Position numbers and translations under genes: made by a program. The notes beneath the pieces were generated by a model. The model saw only the letters and a program-made list of their open reading frames with translations. It did no database searches and was not told where the DNA came from. A stretch of 64,000 bases of DNA from Geomonas silvestris (GTDB lineage: Bacteria > Desulfobacterota > Desulfuromonadia > Geobacterales > Geobacteraceae), in assembly GCF_014193515.1 (NCBI RefSeq), contig NZ_BLXX01000002.1, positions 434,001-498,000 of the forward strand, in the 5' to 3' direction. Position 1 is the stretch's first letter, and each line of letters begins with the position of its first letter. This document shows, piece by piece, positions 16,734 to 31,710 of this stretch.

Positions 16734-18251
16734 TCAGCCGCGTTCGGCGGCCTTCGGGCTGTCGGCGTCCTCGGGGTCCAGCGACTGCCCGGCGATCTCC
16801 ATGCTCTCCAGCGCGAAGCCGCGCAAGAAGGGATGCAGGTGGTGCGGCAGCCGGTAGTCCTCCAGGCTCTGGGCCAGGGCGACTACCCCGGAAACGAAGC
16901 GGCGCTCCCGCCCCAAGCGGCTCATCAGATCTGCGCTCACCAAAAGCCTCTCGCGGATCACCTCGAGGTCGGGGGTGATGAGCTCGGCGCAGAAACGGGA
17001 GAGTATCTCGTCGTGATCGCCCCCCTGGCGCAACTCCTCGGCATAGGCGCAGACCCGTTCGCCCTCGATGAACCAGCCGGCGAAGAAGGGATCTGCGAAG
17101 AGGGCGTGCGCGATGTCTTCCCCCTGGCGGTAGCTCAGCCGCGGCTGGGCGGGGAAGGCCGGCCGGTAGGGGAGGGGGGTCAGTTCGACGCCGGCGAACA
17201 TGCTGCGGCGCAGGTAGTAGTCGGCCGGGAGGTAGCAGAGATCGCTGCTGTGGTGCAGAGCGTCGCGCAGGAGGTCGATCACGTGCTCCGGGGTGACCCG
17301 GTGCAGGTCGTCCTGGGCGCCGAACGCCTCAAGCTCGCAGTCGAACTGCTCTTCGGTAAGGCTGCCGGATCCCCAAGCAGCCAGGAGCCCGCGCCGCTCG
17401 TGGACCTGGAGGTAGAGGGCGGCCAGGCGCCCTTCGCCCACGCAGCGCGCGATCATCAGCGAGCGGTAGCCGTCGCCGTCGGGAGGCGTGGCGTAGCCGG
17501 CATGAAACGGGAGCAGGGGAGGGGGAGGCGGGTTGGCCACTCCCAGGAAATTGAGCCGGCGCAGGGCACGCCGGGCTGCCGGGATGAACTCCGGACTCCC
17601 CTCACGCAGGTAGAGGGAGAGGACCTCGGCTGCCGACGGGTCGCGCAGGCGCCCGAGTGCCGCCAGGGCGGCAAGGACGATGGAGCGGTCTTCGTGCCAG
17701 AGCATCGCCTCGAGCATGCGGGCCGCGCGGGGGTCGCCCCCTTCGGCCAACTCGCGGATCACCACCAGTTGGATCTCGGCGGGGCAGGCGAGGAACTCGT
17801 CCAAGAAGGTGACGATGCCGTCCTCGCCCAGTTGCAGGGCCCCCTGGCTCACCCGCTGGAGTGCGCTTCCGGCGGCGCCGCCGCCGAAGACCTTCTGGAA
17901 CACCGGAGCGCTGAGGTCGACGCCGTAGCCCTCCAGGATGATCTGCAGGGCGGCCTTGCCGTCGGCCCCCAGATCGCTGCGTTTCAGGGCGATCTGGATC
18001 AACTGGCCAAGCCAGCTGTCGGCTTCGAAGAAATCCAGGATGTATGCATATTTGGAGATGAGGTCGCCGGAGTTTTCGCGCCAGAGTTCGCGCACCAGCG
18101 GGCGCAGGGCGCGGCGGCCGGCCTTCTGGAAGGTGCGGCCGATCTCCTCCATCTCGTGGATGGAGAGCCCCTCCTTACGCACCCGTCCGATGAGGGCCAG
18201 GATATCCCGGCGCTCCCTGAGCGAGGTATCTATCTCCGCACTTCGCTGCAT
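16734..18251 (-). CDS. HEAT-repeat-like protein of unknown function
   Basis: About 505 aa, soluble, no signal peptide. I recognise no family. The first half is built of helical pairs resembling HEAT repeats, for example AEIQLVVIRELAEGGDPRAARMLEAML and the next unit with AALAALGRLRDPSAAEVLSLYL, as in scaffold or PBS-lyase-like repeats. After a Pro-rich linker (PPPPPLLPF, about residues 237-245) the second half is different and has no obvious motif. I chose ATG 18251 because an AAAGGG lies upstream and homology-like helical sequence starts there; the frame stays open further upstream, but the extra residues look random. It precedes gpsA. Function unknown. Confidence 0.6.
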   Translation of the reverse strand: MQRSAEIDTSLRERRDILALIGRVRKEGLSIHEMEEIGRTFQKAGRRALRPLVRELWRENSGDLISKYAYILDFFEADSWLGQLIQIALKRSDLGADGKAALQIILEGYGVDLSAPVFQKVFGGGAAGSALQRVSQGALQLGEDGIVTFLDEFLACPAEIQLVVIRELAEGGDPRAARMLEAMLWHEDRSIVLAALAALGRLRDPSAAEVLSLYLREGSPEFIPAARRALRRLNFLGVANPPPPPLLPFHAGYATPPDGDGYRSLMIARCVGEGRLAALYLQVHERRGLLAAWGSGSLTEEQFDCELEAFGAQDDLHRVTPEHVIDLLRDALHHSSDLCYLPADYYLRRSMFAGVELTPLPYRPAFPAQPRLSYRQGEDIAHALFADPFFAGWFIEGERVCAYAEELRQGGDHDEILSRFCAELITPDLEVIRERLLVSADLMSRLGRERRFVSGVVALAQSLEDYRLPHHLHPFLRGFALESMEIAGQSLDPEDADSPKAAERG

Positions 18252-18348
18252 AGCAACCCTTTCGTGGAAGGGATCAAATAACCGCCGCCGGCGGGTGAAG
18301 CTGAGGGGAAGGGCAGGGGACCTGTTACGAGCCTGCGCCTCGTGATAG

Positions 18349-18465
18349 CCCCCCTCCCTAGACGGGAGGGGGTAGGGGGGTGGGTGAAGCCGGCAGCGCC
18401 GATGCGACGCCACGCGAGCTGCCACCTTCCCCCTCACCCCGACCCTCTCCCGCGAGGGGAGAGGG
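18349..18465. repeat. Two adjacent C/G-rich intergenic hairpin elements
   Basis: Hairpin one pairs CCCCTCCC (18351-18358) with GGGAGGGG (18364-18371). Hairpin two pairs CCCTCTCCC (18443-18451) with GGGAGAGGG (18457-18465). Related C-rich/G-rich pairs occur at 1201-1245 and 3981-4020. A 16-nt segment between the hairpins (GGTGAAGCCGGCAGC and flank) recurs near 40293-40307. They fill the gap between gyrA and the repeat-like gene. Confidence 0.6.
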
Positions 18466-18528
18466 GGAGTCTGGGGTTAGCTTTACGAAGAGGGGAGGGC
18501 GCGCTGGCACCGTCCCCAAGAGCCGGAA

Positions 18529-21060
<2,532 letters not shown>

Positions 21061-21133
21061 GTAAAACCCTCTTCGTCTTTAGCGATCCCACACGTACGCG
21101 TGGGTCGCGAATTTTTTTCCGGCAGCAGCCGAC

Positions 21134-24624
<3,491 letters not shown>

Positions 24625-24863
24625 TAGGCTAACGGGCCAACCAAAAAGCCTCTCATAAAGAGCGGCTCTTTTTCAAGCCCTGTTTTTCCGCTCACGCGTA
24701 TACGGGTCGCGAAAACCGTCTATAGCGGGACATCCCGATCCGGACCAAACCTTCGCTTTCACTGATTTTTTTTGTGCTTTTTATGCAGCTTTAGCCGCGT
24801 CGTTTTTTTCGTCGCGGCTAAACGTCTTTTTGCAGCGCCTAAGCTTGGCTCCCCGGCCGGAGT
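24625..24863. other. dnaN-recF intergenic region with a 10-bp perfect hairpin
   Basis: TTTAGCCGCG (24790-24799) pairs with CGCGGCTAAA (24813-24822) around a T-rich loop. No T-tract follows on the dnaN strand, so it is not a textbook terminator for dnaN; a short T-run follows on the plus strand. Nothing else credible is coded here. Confidence 0.5.
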
Positions 24864-25982
24864 CTACAGGCGCATCGGCATGATGACCGCCATGAAGTCG
24901 TTGTCGGCAAGAGGCTTCATGATAACCGGAGAGAGCTCGTCCTTGAACTTGAGCTCCACCTCGCGGTCCGCCATCACCGAGAGGACGTCGATCAGGTACT
25001 TCGCGTTGAAACGGGTGGAGATGTTGTTCCCCTCGTACTCCACCTCGATCTCCTCGCGTGCCTCGCCCAGTTCCGGGTTCGAGGAGGAGATCACGATGAG
25101 TTCCGGGTTCACGTCGATCTTGATCCCCTTGAATTTCTCGGAGGAGAGGATCGCCATCCTTTTCAGGGAGTGCAGGAACTTGTCGCGGCTTATCTGCACG
25201 TTGCGCTCGTTATTCACCGGGATGACCTTGGTGTAGTCCGGGAACTCGCCGTCGATGAGGCGCATGACCACCACGGTGTTCCCCTTCTTGATCACCGCCG
25301 AGTTGTCCATGAACCCCAGCATGATCTCGGCTGACTCCTCCTCGGCCATCTTCTTCAGTTCGAAGATACCCTTCTTGGGGAAGATCACCCCTTTGGAGAG
25401 TTCGGCCGAGATGCTCCCCTCGATCACCTGCTGGGCGACCGAGAGCCTGTGGCCGTCGGTGGCGACCATGCGCAAGACGTTGGTGCCGCCTTCCTCGAAG
25501 GCCTTGATGAACACGCCGTTCAGGTTGTACTTGGTCTCGTCGTAGCAGATGGCGTACGAGGTTTTCTCGATCATGTTGGCGAGGACCTCGTTTTTGAAGA
25601 CGAGGAAACTCTCGTCCTTCACCTTGGGGAAATAGGGGAACTCCTCGGAGGAGAGACCCACGATGTTGAAGCGCGCCTTGCCGCAGATGATCTCGACCCA
25701 GTCGTTCTCCTTGGTGGCGACGTGGATCTCCTCGTCCGGCATCTCCTTGACGATTTCGTAGAGCTTCTTGGCGGATACCGTGATCTTGCCTTCCTTGATC
25801 ACCTTGGTGGGATAGGAGCTCTTCATGCCGACTTCGAGGTCAGTTGCCGTGACGTAGAGAAGGTCGTTGTGCACTTCCAGCAGCGCATTGGAGAGGATGG
25901 GCATGGTGTTCCGCTTTTCCACGATCCCCTGGATTCTCTGGAGGGCCTTCAAAAATATCTCTTTGCTAATTTTGAATTCCAT
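24864..25982 (-). CDS. dnaN: DNA polymerase III beta subunit (sliding clamp)
   Basis: Clamp that tethers Pol III to DNA. 372 aa, three repeated domains. N-terminal FKISKEIFLKALQRIQGIVEKR with TMPILSNALLEV, and C-terminal DNDFMAVIMPMRL, the conserved clamp end forming the hydrophobic binding cleft. GGGAGAG precedes the ATG. It is downstream of dnaA with a 222-bp gap carrying DnaA boxes. Confidence 0.96.
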   Translation of the reverse strand: MEFKISKEIFLKALQRIQGIVEKRNTMPILSNALLEVHNDLLYVTATDLEVGMKSSYPTKVIKEGKITVSAKKLYEIVKEMPDEEIHVATKENDWVEIICGKARFNIVGLSSEEFPYFPKVKDESFLVFKNEVLANMIEKTSYAICYDETKYNLNGVFIKAFEEGGTNVLRMVATDGHRLSVAQQVIEGSISAELSKGVIFPKKGIFELKKMAEEESAEIMLGFMDNSAVIKKGNTVVVMRLIDGEFPDYTKVIPVNNERNVQISRDKFLHSLKRMAILSSEKFKGIKIDVNPELIVISSSNPELGEAREEIEVEYEGNNISTRFNAKYLIDVLSVMADREVELKFKDELSPVIMKPLADNDFMAVIMPMRL

Positions 25983-26144
25983 GGTCTCTCCCTGGCGGTT
26001 TTCTTCTTTTACTTATAGTTTTTTATCTCTTCAGTAGTAGTAGATAGTGGCCTGTTGAAAAGTTGATAAGCGGTCTTAGCCACCGTTTTACTGCACGTTT
26101 TGGTCAGGAGAACCATGCGCACGTTTTGGGGTGGTTCGCTGGAC

Positions 26145-26153
26145 TTGTTCACA
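26145..26153 (+). promoter_or_regulatory. DnaA box, one mismatch
   Basis: TTGTTCACA differs from TTATNCACA at one base. It lies in the dnaA-dnaN gap, 32 bp from the exact box at 26185. Confidence 0.5.
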
Positions 26154-26184
26154 GGCATAAGCTCCATCCCCAATCCGGGAGGAG

Positions 26185-26193
26185 TTATGCACA
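26185..26193 (+). promoter_or_regulatory. DnaA box, exact consensus
   Basis: TTATGCACA matches TTATNCACA exactly and lies 12 bp from the end of dnaA, in the dnaA-dnaN gap. It could autoregulate dnaN or form part of a bipartite origin. Confidence 0.65.
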
Positions 26194-26204
26194 GGTTTCC
26201 ACGG

Positions 26205-27548
26205 CTACATGAACAGCTTTTTCTTGATGTCTTCCACAGTCGACTTCAGGTCCGGATCGCTTGAAAGTTGCTTCTCGATCTTTCTCACCGAGTGGATGAT
26301 GGTCGAGTGGTCTTTCCCGCCGAACTTCTCGCCGATCTCGGGGAAGGAGGACTTGGTGAGCTCGCGGCAGATGTAGATGGCGATTTGGCGCGGCACCACC
26401 AGGGTCTTGATCCGCTTGTCCGACTTAAGTTCCGAAACCTTGATCCGGAAGTGCTCGGCCACCTGCTTCTGGATCATCTCGACCGTGATCTCCTTGGTCT
26501 TTTCGACGATGATGTCCTTCATCACCTCGCGTGCCATGGAGAGGGTGATTTCGTTGCCGGTCAGGCTCGCGAAGGCCTCCAGGCGGATCAGCATCCCTTC
26601 CAGTTCGCGGATGTTCGAGGTAGCCCCTTCGGCGAGGAAGAGGGCGACGTCGTCGGGGATGTTAACCTGGTGCTGGTCGGATTTCTTCTTGAGGATGGCG
26701 ACCTTGGTCTCCACGTTGGGCGGCTGGATGTCGGCGATGAGACCCCACTCGAAGCGCGATCTCAGGCGTTCCTCGAGCCCCGGGATGTCCTTGGGGAACT
26801 TGTCCGAGGTGACCACGATCTGCTTGTGGGATTCGTAGAGCGCGTTGAAGGTGTGGAAAAACTCCTCCTGGGTCGCCTCTTTGCCGGCCATGAACTGGAT
26901 GTCGTCGATGAGCAAAAGGTCCATCTTGCGAAACTTGTTGCGGAACTCGTCCATCTTCTTGTAGCGGAGCGAGTTGATCATCTCGTTCATGAACTTCTCG
27001 GACGAGTAGTAGCAGATCTTCGCCTTGGGGTTCTTGGCGAGGATCTGGTTCCCTATGGCGTTCACCAGGTGTGTCTTCCCGAGACCGACGCCGCCGTAGA
27101 TGAAGAGCGGGTTGTAGTTGGTTGCCGGCTTGTTGGCGACCGCCTGGCTCGCCGCGTAGGCGAACTGGTTACTTGCGCCGCAGACGAACGACTCGAAGGT
27201 GTACTTGGGGTTCAGGTTGGGGATGAACTCGGACTTCTTGTCCTTATCCTTCTCTTTCTTCTCTTCCTTGGCCGGCTTGGGCTCCGGCTCCGCAGCGGGC
27301 TCCGGTTTCGGCTCCACGATCTGAAACTCGATCTGGTAGCTTTTGGGGCTGACCGCGGAGATCGCTTCCCTGATCATGCCGAGGTACTTCTCGATGACGT
27401 ACTTTTGGAAGAAAGAGCTGGGAACTTCGAGGATTATCGCTTCGTCGGTGTTGCCGAGGAACTTGAGGGGTTCGATCCAGGTGCTGAAGGTTTGTCCCGT
27501 GAGTACTTTTTTCAGATTTGCCTGGGCTTCCAGCCAAATTTTTTCCAT
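26205..27548 (-). CDS. dnaA: Chromosomal replication initiator DnaA
   Basis: AAA+ initiator. About 447 aa. Domain I begins MEKIWLEAQANLKK, domain II is a charged Pro/Glu/Lys linker (about 95-125), domain III has Walker A YGGVGLGKTHLVNAIGN and Walker B LLIDDIQF, and domain IV has the DnaA signature FGGKDHSTIIHSVRKIEK. I used ATG 27548, where domain I starts; a longer reading to 27596 would cross one of the candidate DnaA boxes. Ribosome site is weak (AAGG). It is transcribed away from rpmH, with the candidate origin between. Confidence 0.96.
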   Translation of the reverse strand: MEKIWLEAQANLKKVLTGQTFSTWIEPLKFLGNTDEAIILEVPSSFFQKYVIEKYLGMIREAISAVSPKSYQIEFQIVEPKPEPAAEPEPKPAKEEKKEKDKDKKSEFIPNLNPKYTFESFVCGASNQFAYAASQAVANKPATNYNPLFIYGGVGLGKTHLVNAIGNQILAKNPKAKICYYSSEKFMNEMINSLRYKKMDEFRNKFRKMDLLLIDDIQFMAGKEATQEEFFHTFNALYESHKQIVVTSDKFPKDIPGLEERLRSRFEWGLIADIQPPNVETKVAILKKKSDQHQVNIPDDVALFLAEGATSNIRELEGMLIRLEAFASLTGNEITLSMAREVMKDIIVEKTKEITVEMIQKQVAEHFRIKVSELKSDKRIKTLVVPRQIAIYICRELTKSSFPEIGEKFGGKDHSTIIHSVRKIEKQLSSDPDLKSTVEDIKKKLFM

Positions 27549-27640
27549 GGAGAGAGGCCTTTTTGAGGGACGATTTTTGCACAGCTTTATCAACAAGTTG
27601 TTGTGCTGATTTAAGCTAGAAAATTCAACAGGTTACGAGG

Positions 27641-27649
27641 TTATTCACA
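27641..27649 (+). promoter_or_regulatory. DnaA box, exact consensus
   Basis: TTATTCACA, an exact match to TTATNCACA in the dnaA-rpmH gap, beside the AT-rich stretch. Confidence 0.7.
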
Positions 27650-27737
27650 AAATAAGTTGACACTAATTTTTTCGCAGCAGAAGACTAACAGAGCTACCCC
27701 TATTTTGCAAGGCAAAAGTTGGCCGCGGAAAAACCTC

Positions 27738-27766
27738 TTGACAGGCTTTTTCCTTTATGTTTAAGT
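27738..27766 (+). promoter_or_regulatory. Sigma-70 type promoter for rpmH-rnpA-yidD-yidC
   Basis: TTGACA (27738-27743), a 16-nt spacer, then TTTAAG (27760-27765). It lies about 56 bp before the rpmH start. Confidence 0.6.
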
Positions 27767-27821
27767 TCCATGCTTCCCTTTATATCTAAAGTCGCTAAAA
27801 CCGCGCAAGGAGCAGATAAAG

Positions 27822-27971
27822 ATGAAAAGAACCTTTCAGCCCAGCAACACCTCCCGTAAAAGAACCCACGGCTTCCTCGTCCGTATGGCCACCAAAAACG
27901 GCCGTCTTGTGATCAAGCGCAGAAGGGCTAAAGGCCGCAAGCGTCTGTCTGTCGGCATCGCAACCAAGTAG
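27822..27971 (+). CDS. rpmH: Ribosomal protein L34
   Basis: 49 aa, very basic, of the normal L34 length: it begins [18 protein letters not shown] and ends [10 protein letters not shown], with the [20 protein letters not shown] core. AAGGAG at 27807-27812 is ideally spaced. It heads the classic origin-proximal rpmH-rnpA-yidD-yidC-mnmE set. Confidence 0.97.
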   Translation: MKRTFQPSNTSRKRTHGFLVRMATKNGRLVIKRRRAKGRKRLSVGIATK

Positions 27972-27977
27972 TACCGC

Positions 27978-28331
27978 TTGTCCGGCTCAGCTTTTCCCAA
28001 GGCTGAAAGACTGCGCAGGCGTCCGGAGTTCACCCAGTTCAACTCCGGCGCCAACAAGCTGCACACCCCGCATTACCTTTTGCTGTGGAGGGACACTGCT
28101 CCGGCAGGTCCCCGCATCGGCTTTACGGTGAGCAAGAAGGTGGGCAACGCCGTGGTCAGAAACAGCATCAAGCGAAGGCTGCGCGAGTTTTACCGGCAGA
28201 ACAAGCAACTCTTCCCACTGGCAGATGTTAATATCGTCGCCAAAAAAGGGGCGGAAGTACTTGACTTTCACCACCTCTCATCCGAGCTCGCAGCCGCCTT
28301 CGGGCGGCTGCGCAACAGATATGCTAAGTAG
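27978..28331 (+). CDS. rnpA: Ribonuclease P protein component
   Basis: 117 aa. Protein cofactor of RNase P in tRNA 5' maturation. RNR motif [18 protein letters not shown], preceded by [11 protein letters not shown]. The start is TTG at 27978, six bases after rpmH, so translation is probably coupled. It overlaps yidD by 11 bp. Confidence 0.93.
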   Translation: MSGSAFPKAERLRRRPEFTQFNSGANKLHTPHYLLLWRDTAPAGPRIGFTVSKKVGNAVVRNSIKRRLREFYRQNKQLFPLADVNIVAKKGAEVLDFHHLSSELAAAFGRLRNRYAK

Positions 28332-28533
28332 ATTCCTGCGGAGCCTGGTTGTCTGTTATCAACGGTACATCTCTCCGTTAAAGGCTCCCTCCTGCCGGTT
28401 TTACCCCACCTGTTCCCATTATTCCTTACAAGCTTTGGAAAAGTACGGCCCTTTAAAAGGTGTCTGGCTGACGGTTGCGCGCATCGCGCGTTGTCATCCC
28501 TGGCATCCGGGCGGTTACGATCCGGTTAAATAG
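28321..28533 (+). CDS. yidD: Membrane protein insertion efficiency factor YidD
   Basis: About 70 aa. Family motif [19 protein letters not shown], then [11 protein letters not shown]. An N-terminal amphipathic helix ([19 protein letters not shown]) fits membrane association. ATG 28321 overlaps the end of rnpA, and yidC follows by 17 bp. It helps YidC/Sec insertion. Confidence 0.92.
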   Translation: MLSRFLRSLVVCYQRYISPLKAPSCRFYPTCSHYSLQALEKYGPLKGVWLTVARIARCHPWHPGGYDPVK

Positions 28534-28550
28534 CGTCTTTCGGAGATACC

Positions 28551-30170
28551 ATGGAAAAAAGAACCATCATAGCTATCGTGCTTTCTATCGGGGTGCTCTA
28601 CGCCTACTCCTACCTGTTCCCCCCGGCAAAGCCCGCTGTGGCTCCCGGTACCTCCGCCAAGCAGGCGCAGCTGAGCTCTGGCAAGCAGGTTCCTGCGGTT
28701 ATGAGCGCTCCTGCAGTCGCCGCTGCCGCCCCGGTTGCACCGGCCGCAGCAGTTGCCGGCCAGCCGGCCGCCGCTCCCCGCGACATCATCGTGGACACCG
28801 ATCTCTACAGCGCCGTCTTCTCGACCCAGGGGGCCGGGCTTAAGAAGCTGGTGCTGAAAAAGTACAAAGAGACTGCCGGACCCCAGGGTAAGGACATCGT
28901 CCTCATCGACGAGAGCAACCCGACCCGTTTCGCGCTGCTTACCGATTCGCGCGAACTCGGCATCGCCTCCAACGCCGTGTATCAGTTCTCCGGCGACAAC
29001 CTGAAACTGAGCGATGGGAACAAGGGGAGCATCGAGTTCACTACCGTTACCCCGCAGGGTGTCGAACTGAAGAAGCGCTTCAGCTTTGCCGGCAACCTCT
29101 ACCACATAGGTCTTACCGAAGAGCTGCGCAACGCAGGTGCCGGGCGCGTCGATGGCAAGCTGCACATCCTGCAAAACGACCGGGTAGTCCCGCACAAGAG
29201 CGAAGGTCGCTACGAAGTGTACGGCCCGACGACGCTCGCCGAAGGGAAAGTCTCCTCCGACAAACTCGACAATCTCCTGAAGGCACCGGTTCAGCACTCC
29301 AACAATGTGACCTGGTCCTCCTTCGGCGACAAGTACTTCATGGGCGCCGTCATTGCCGATAAGGGGAGCATCGCCACGGTGTCCTTGTCCCGTCCTGGTA
29401 CCGACAGCATGCTTCGTGACATCACGGCACCTGCGGTCTCCCTGCAGGCGGGGCAGAGCGCCGCTCTCAACTACTCGATTTACTACGGACCGAAGGATCT
29501 TGACATCCTGAAAGCCCAGGGTAACCGCCTCGAAGACGTTATCGACTACGGCTGGTTCGGCCCGGTCGCGAAGCCGCTGGTCTTCTCGCTCAAGTACCTC
29601 TACAAGTACACCGGCAACTACGGCATCGCTATTATCATCATCACCTTCATCCTGAAACTCATCTTCTTCCCGCTCACTCACAAGAGCTACAAGTCGATGA
29701 AAGAGATGCAGAAACTGCAGCCTAAGATGACTGAGTTGAAGGAGAAGTTTAAGAATGACCGCGATGCCATGAACAAAGCGGTTATGGAGCTCTACAAGAC
29801 CCACAAGGTCAACCCTATGGGTGGTTGCCTGCCGATGCTGGTGCAGATCCCCGTCTTCTTCGGCCTCTATCGTGCGCTCATGTACTCCATCGAACTCCGT
29901 CATGCACCGTTCATGCTCTGGATTACCGACCTCTCTGCCAAGGACCCGTACTACGTGACCCCTATCATCATGGGCGCCACCATGTTCATCCAGCAGAAGA
30001 TGACCCCGAGCAACATGGATCCGGTCCAGGCCAAGATGATGCTGATGCTGCCGGTCGTCTTCACCTTCATGTTCCTGAACTTCCCGTCCGGCCTCGTTGT
30101 TTACTGGCTGGTGAACAACGTGCTCACCATCGTCCAGCAGATGTACATCAACAAAACGGTCCAGGACTAA
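28551..30170 (+). CDS. yidC: Membrane protein insertase YidC/Oxa1
   Basis: 539 aa. Signal-anchor helix at 5-23, Ala/Pro-rich linker, large periplasmic beta domain (about 80-330), then the Oxa1 core with five spans: FGPVAKPLVFSLKYLYKYTGNYGIAIIIITFILK, the charged hairpin loop, MGGCLPMLVQIPVFFGLYRAL, and the C-terminal spans. It lacks a long basic tail. Fits between yidD and mnmE as in most Gram-negatives. Confidence 0.96.
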   Translation: MEKRTIIAIVLSIGVLYAYSYLFPPAKPAVAPGTSAKQAQLSSGKQVPAVMSAPAVAAAAPVAPAAAVAGQPAAAPRDIIVDTDLYSAVFSTQGAGLKKLVLKKYKETAGPQGKDIVLIDESNPTRFALLTDSRELGIASNAVYQFSGDNLKLSDGNKGSIEFTTVTPQGVELKKRFSFAGNLYHIGLTEELRNAGAGRVDGKLHILQNDRVVPHKSEGRYEVYGPTTLAEGKVSSDKLDNLLKAPVQHSNNVTWSSFGDKYFMGAVIADKGSIATVSLSRPGTDSMLRDITAPAVSLQAGQSAALNYSIYYGPKDLDILKAQGNRLEDVIDYGWFGPVAKPLVFSLKYLYKYTGNYGIAIIIITFILKLIFFPLTHKSYKSMKEMQKLQPKMTELKEKFKNDRDAMNKAVMELYKTHKVNPMGGCLPMLVQIPVFFGLYRALMYSIELRHAPFMLWITDLSAKDPYYVTPIIMGATMFIQQKMTPSNMDPVQAKMMLMLPVVFTFMFLNFPSGLVVYWLVNNVLTIVQQMYINKTVQD

Positions 30171-30188
30171 GCACCGACAGGATTCACC

Positions 30189-31556
30189 ATGTACGTTCGT
30201 GACACCATAGCAGCAATCAGCACTCCGGTAGGAGAGGGGGGGATCGGGATCATCAGGGTCAGCGGCCCCGCCTCCCTGCCGATTGCCCAGAACATCTTCA
30301 GAGCAAAAGGGAACGGTGGCCTAAAAAGCCACCGTTTTTCTTATGGCACCGTGGTCAATCCCGGCACCGGCGACGTCCTCGACGAGACCATGGTGGTCTA
30401 TATGAAGGCGCCTAACTCGTACACCCGCGAGGATGTGATCGAGATTCAGTGCCACGGTGGGACCCTGGTGGTCTCCCGGATCCTCTCGCTGGTCATCGAG
30501 GCCGGCGCCCGGTTGGCCCAGCCCGGCGAGTTCACCAAGCGCGCCTTCCTGAACGGCAGAATAGACCTGGTCCAGGCTGAAGCCATCATGGATGTTATTT
30601 CCAGCCGCACCGAGGCCTCGCTCACCCTGGCCCAGCACCAGCGGGAAGGGTTATTGTCGCAGCGCATTTCCGCGATCCAGGAAGCCATTCTCTACTCCCT
30701 CGCTTACGTCGAGGCCCTCATAGACTTCCCCGAGGAGGACCTCGATGTGGCTGTTGAGCGCGACGTGCAGGGGAGGGTGGCACCGGCCCTTGCCGAGCTT
30801 CAGGGGCTGATAGACGGGTTCGAGGAAGGGAAGGTACTGCGGGACGGGGTCTCCGTCGTGTTGGCAGGACGCCCCAACGTCGGCAAATCAAGCCTGCTCA
30901 ACACCCTTTTGAAAGAGAAAAGGGCGATTGTCACCTCGGTTCCCGGCACCACCAGGGATGTTATCGAGGAGGTCGTCAACATCAACGGCCTACCGGTGAA
31001 ACTCCTCGATACTGCAGGGATCCGTCATTCCGAGGACCAGGTGGAGCAGGAAGGTGTGCGGTTGTCCCTGGAGCGGATTCCCCGGGCCGACCTGGTTCTC
31101 TTCCTGGTTGATTCTTCCGCGCCCTTTACCGATGATGATCGGATCATCCTCGATGCCATCGGATCCAAGAGCTGCATTGTGGTCCGTAACAAGTCCGACC
31201 TGGCCTCGCACTGTGAACTTCCCGAAGGGGTTAATGCTCCCATTGTCGCCATCTCCACCTTCACCGGTGAAGGTGTTCCTGAACTGAGGGAGTCGATCCA
31301 CAGGACCTTCGTACATGGCAAGGCGGTGGACAGCAGGGAGTACGTGGCGGTATCCCACGCCCGGCACCGGGATGCACTGGTAAAAGCCCAGCGCTCCCTG
31401 CAGCGTTTTGTCGAGAACCTGGCGGCCGGTGTGAACATGGAACTGCTTCCCATCGACCTGAGGGATGCGCTCGATGCAGTAGGGGAGGTCACCGGGGCAA
31501 CCACCGCCGACGATGTGCTGGACAGAATCTTCTCCAGCTTCTGCATAGGTAAGTAA
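30189..31556 (+). CDS. mnmE: tRNA modification GTPase MnmE
   Basis: 455 aa. With MnmG it makes the 5-carboxymethylaminomethyl group on U34 of certain tRNAs. N-terminal folate-binding domain (AAISTPVGEGGIGIIRVSG), G1 GRPNVGKSSLLN, G3 LLDTAGIR, G4 RNKSD, and the C-terminal catalytic CIGK. It is 18 bp after yidC. Confidence 0.96.
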   Translation: MYVRDTIAAISTPVGEGGIGIIRVSGPASLPIAQNIFRAKGNGGLKSHRFSYGTVVNPGTGDVLDETMVVYMKAPNSYTREDVIEIQCHGGTLVVSRILSLVIEAGARLAQPGEFTKRAFLNGRIDLVQAEAIMDVISSRTEASLTLAQHQREGLLSQRISAIQEAILYSLAYVEALIDFPEEDLDVAVERDVQGRVAPALAELQGLIDGFEEGKVLRDGVSVVLAGRPNVGKSSLLNTLLKEKRAIVTSVPGTTRDVIEEVVNINGLPVKLLDTAGIRHSEDQVEQEGVRLSLERIPRADLVLFLVDSSAPFTDDDRIILDAIGSKSCIVVRNKSDLASHCELPEGVNAPIVAISTFTGEGVPELRESIHRTFVHGKAVDSREYVAVSHARHRDALVKAQRSLQRFVENLAAGVNMELLPIDLRDALDAVGEVTGATTADDVLDRIFSSFCIGK

Positions 31557-31559
31557 TTT

Positions 31560-31575
31560 TGTTTCACGTGGAACA
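31560..31575. promoter_or_regulatory. parS: parS centromere site (ParB binding)
   Basis: TGTTTCACGTGGAACA differs at one base from the widespread bacterial parS consensus TGTTTCACGTGAAACA. It is four bases after mnmE, about 4 kb from the candidate oriC, the expected location. Confidence 0.85.
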
Positions 31576-31710
31576 AATCAGTTTTAACCTGCTACAGCAG
31601 TAACTTAGAGGGATTCTTTGAATTGAGTGTTTTTTGGGGCCAGGGCTTACCCTGATGGTCCTCCTGGTGGCAAGACTGTTTTTCTCAACCATAGCTGCCG
31701 GCCTTACGTC

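Larger units (their letters stand above)
27549..27821. other. Candidate oriC, dnaA-rpmH intergenic region
   Basis: 273 bp, distinctly AT-rich between divergent dnaA and rpmH. Same-orientation DnaA boxes: exact TTATTCACA at 27641-27649, and one-mismatch TTTTGCACA (27575-27583) and TTATCAACA (27588-27596). An AT-rich stretch with a TTTTTT run lies just after the exact box (27650-27680) and could be the unwinding element. Together with boxes beyond dnaA (26145, 26185) this suggests a bipartite origin. Assignment rests on gene order and boxes, not on skew, which I could not compute. Confidence 0.65.

Noticed and set aside
24790-24822. Hairpin after dnaN as a dnaN terminator
   Set aside because: No T-tract follows on the dnaN strand; reported only as a structural feature.
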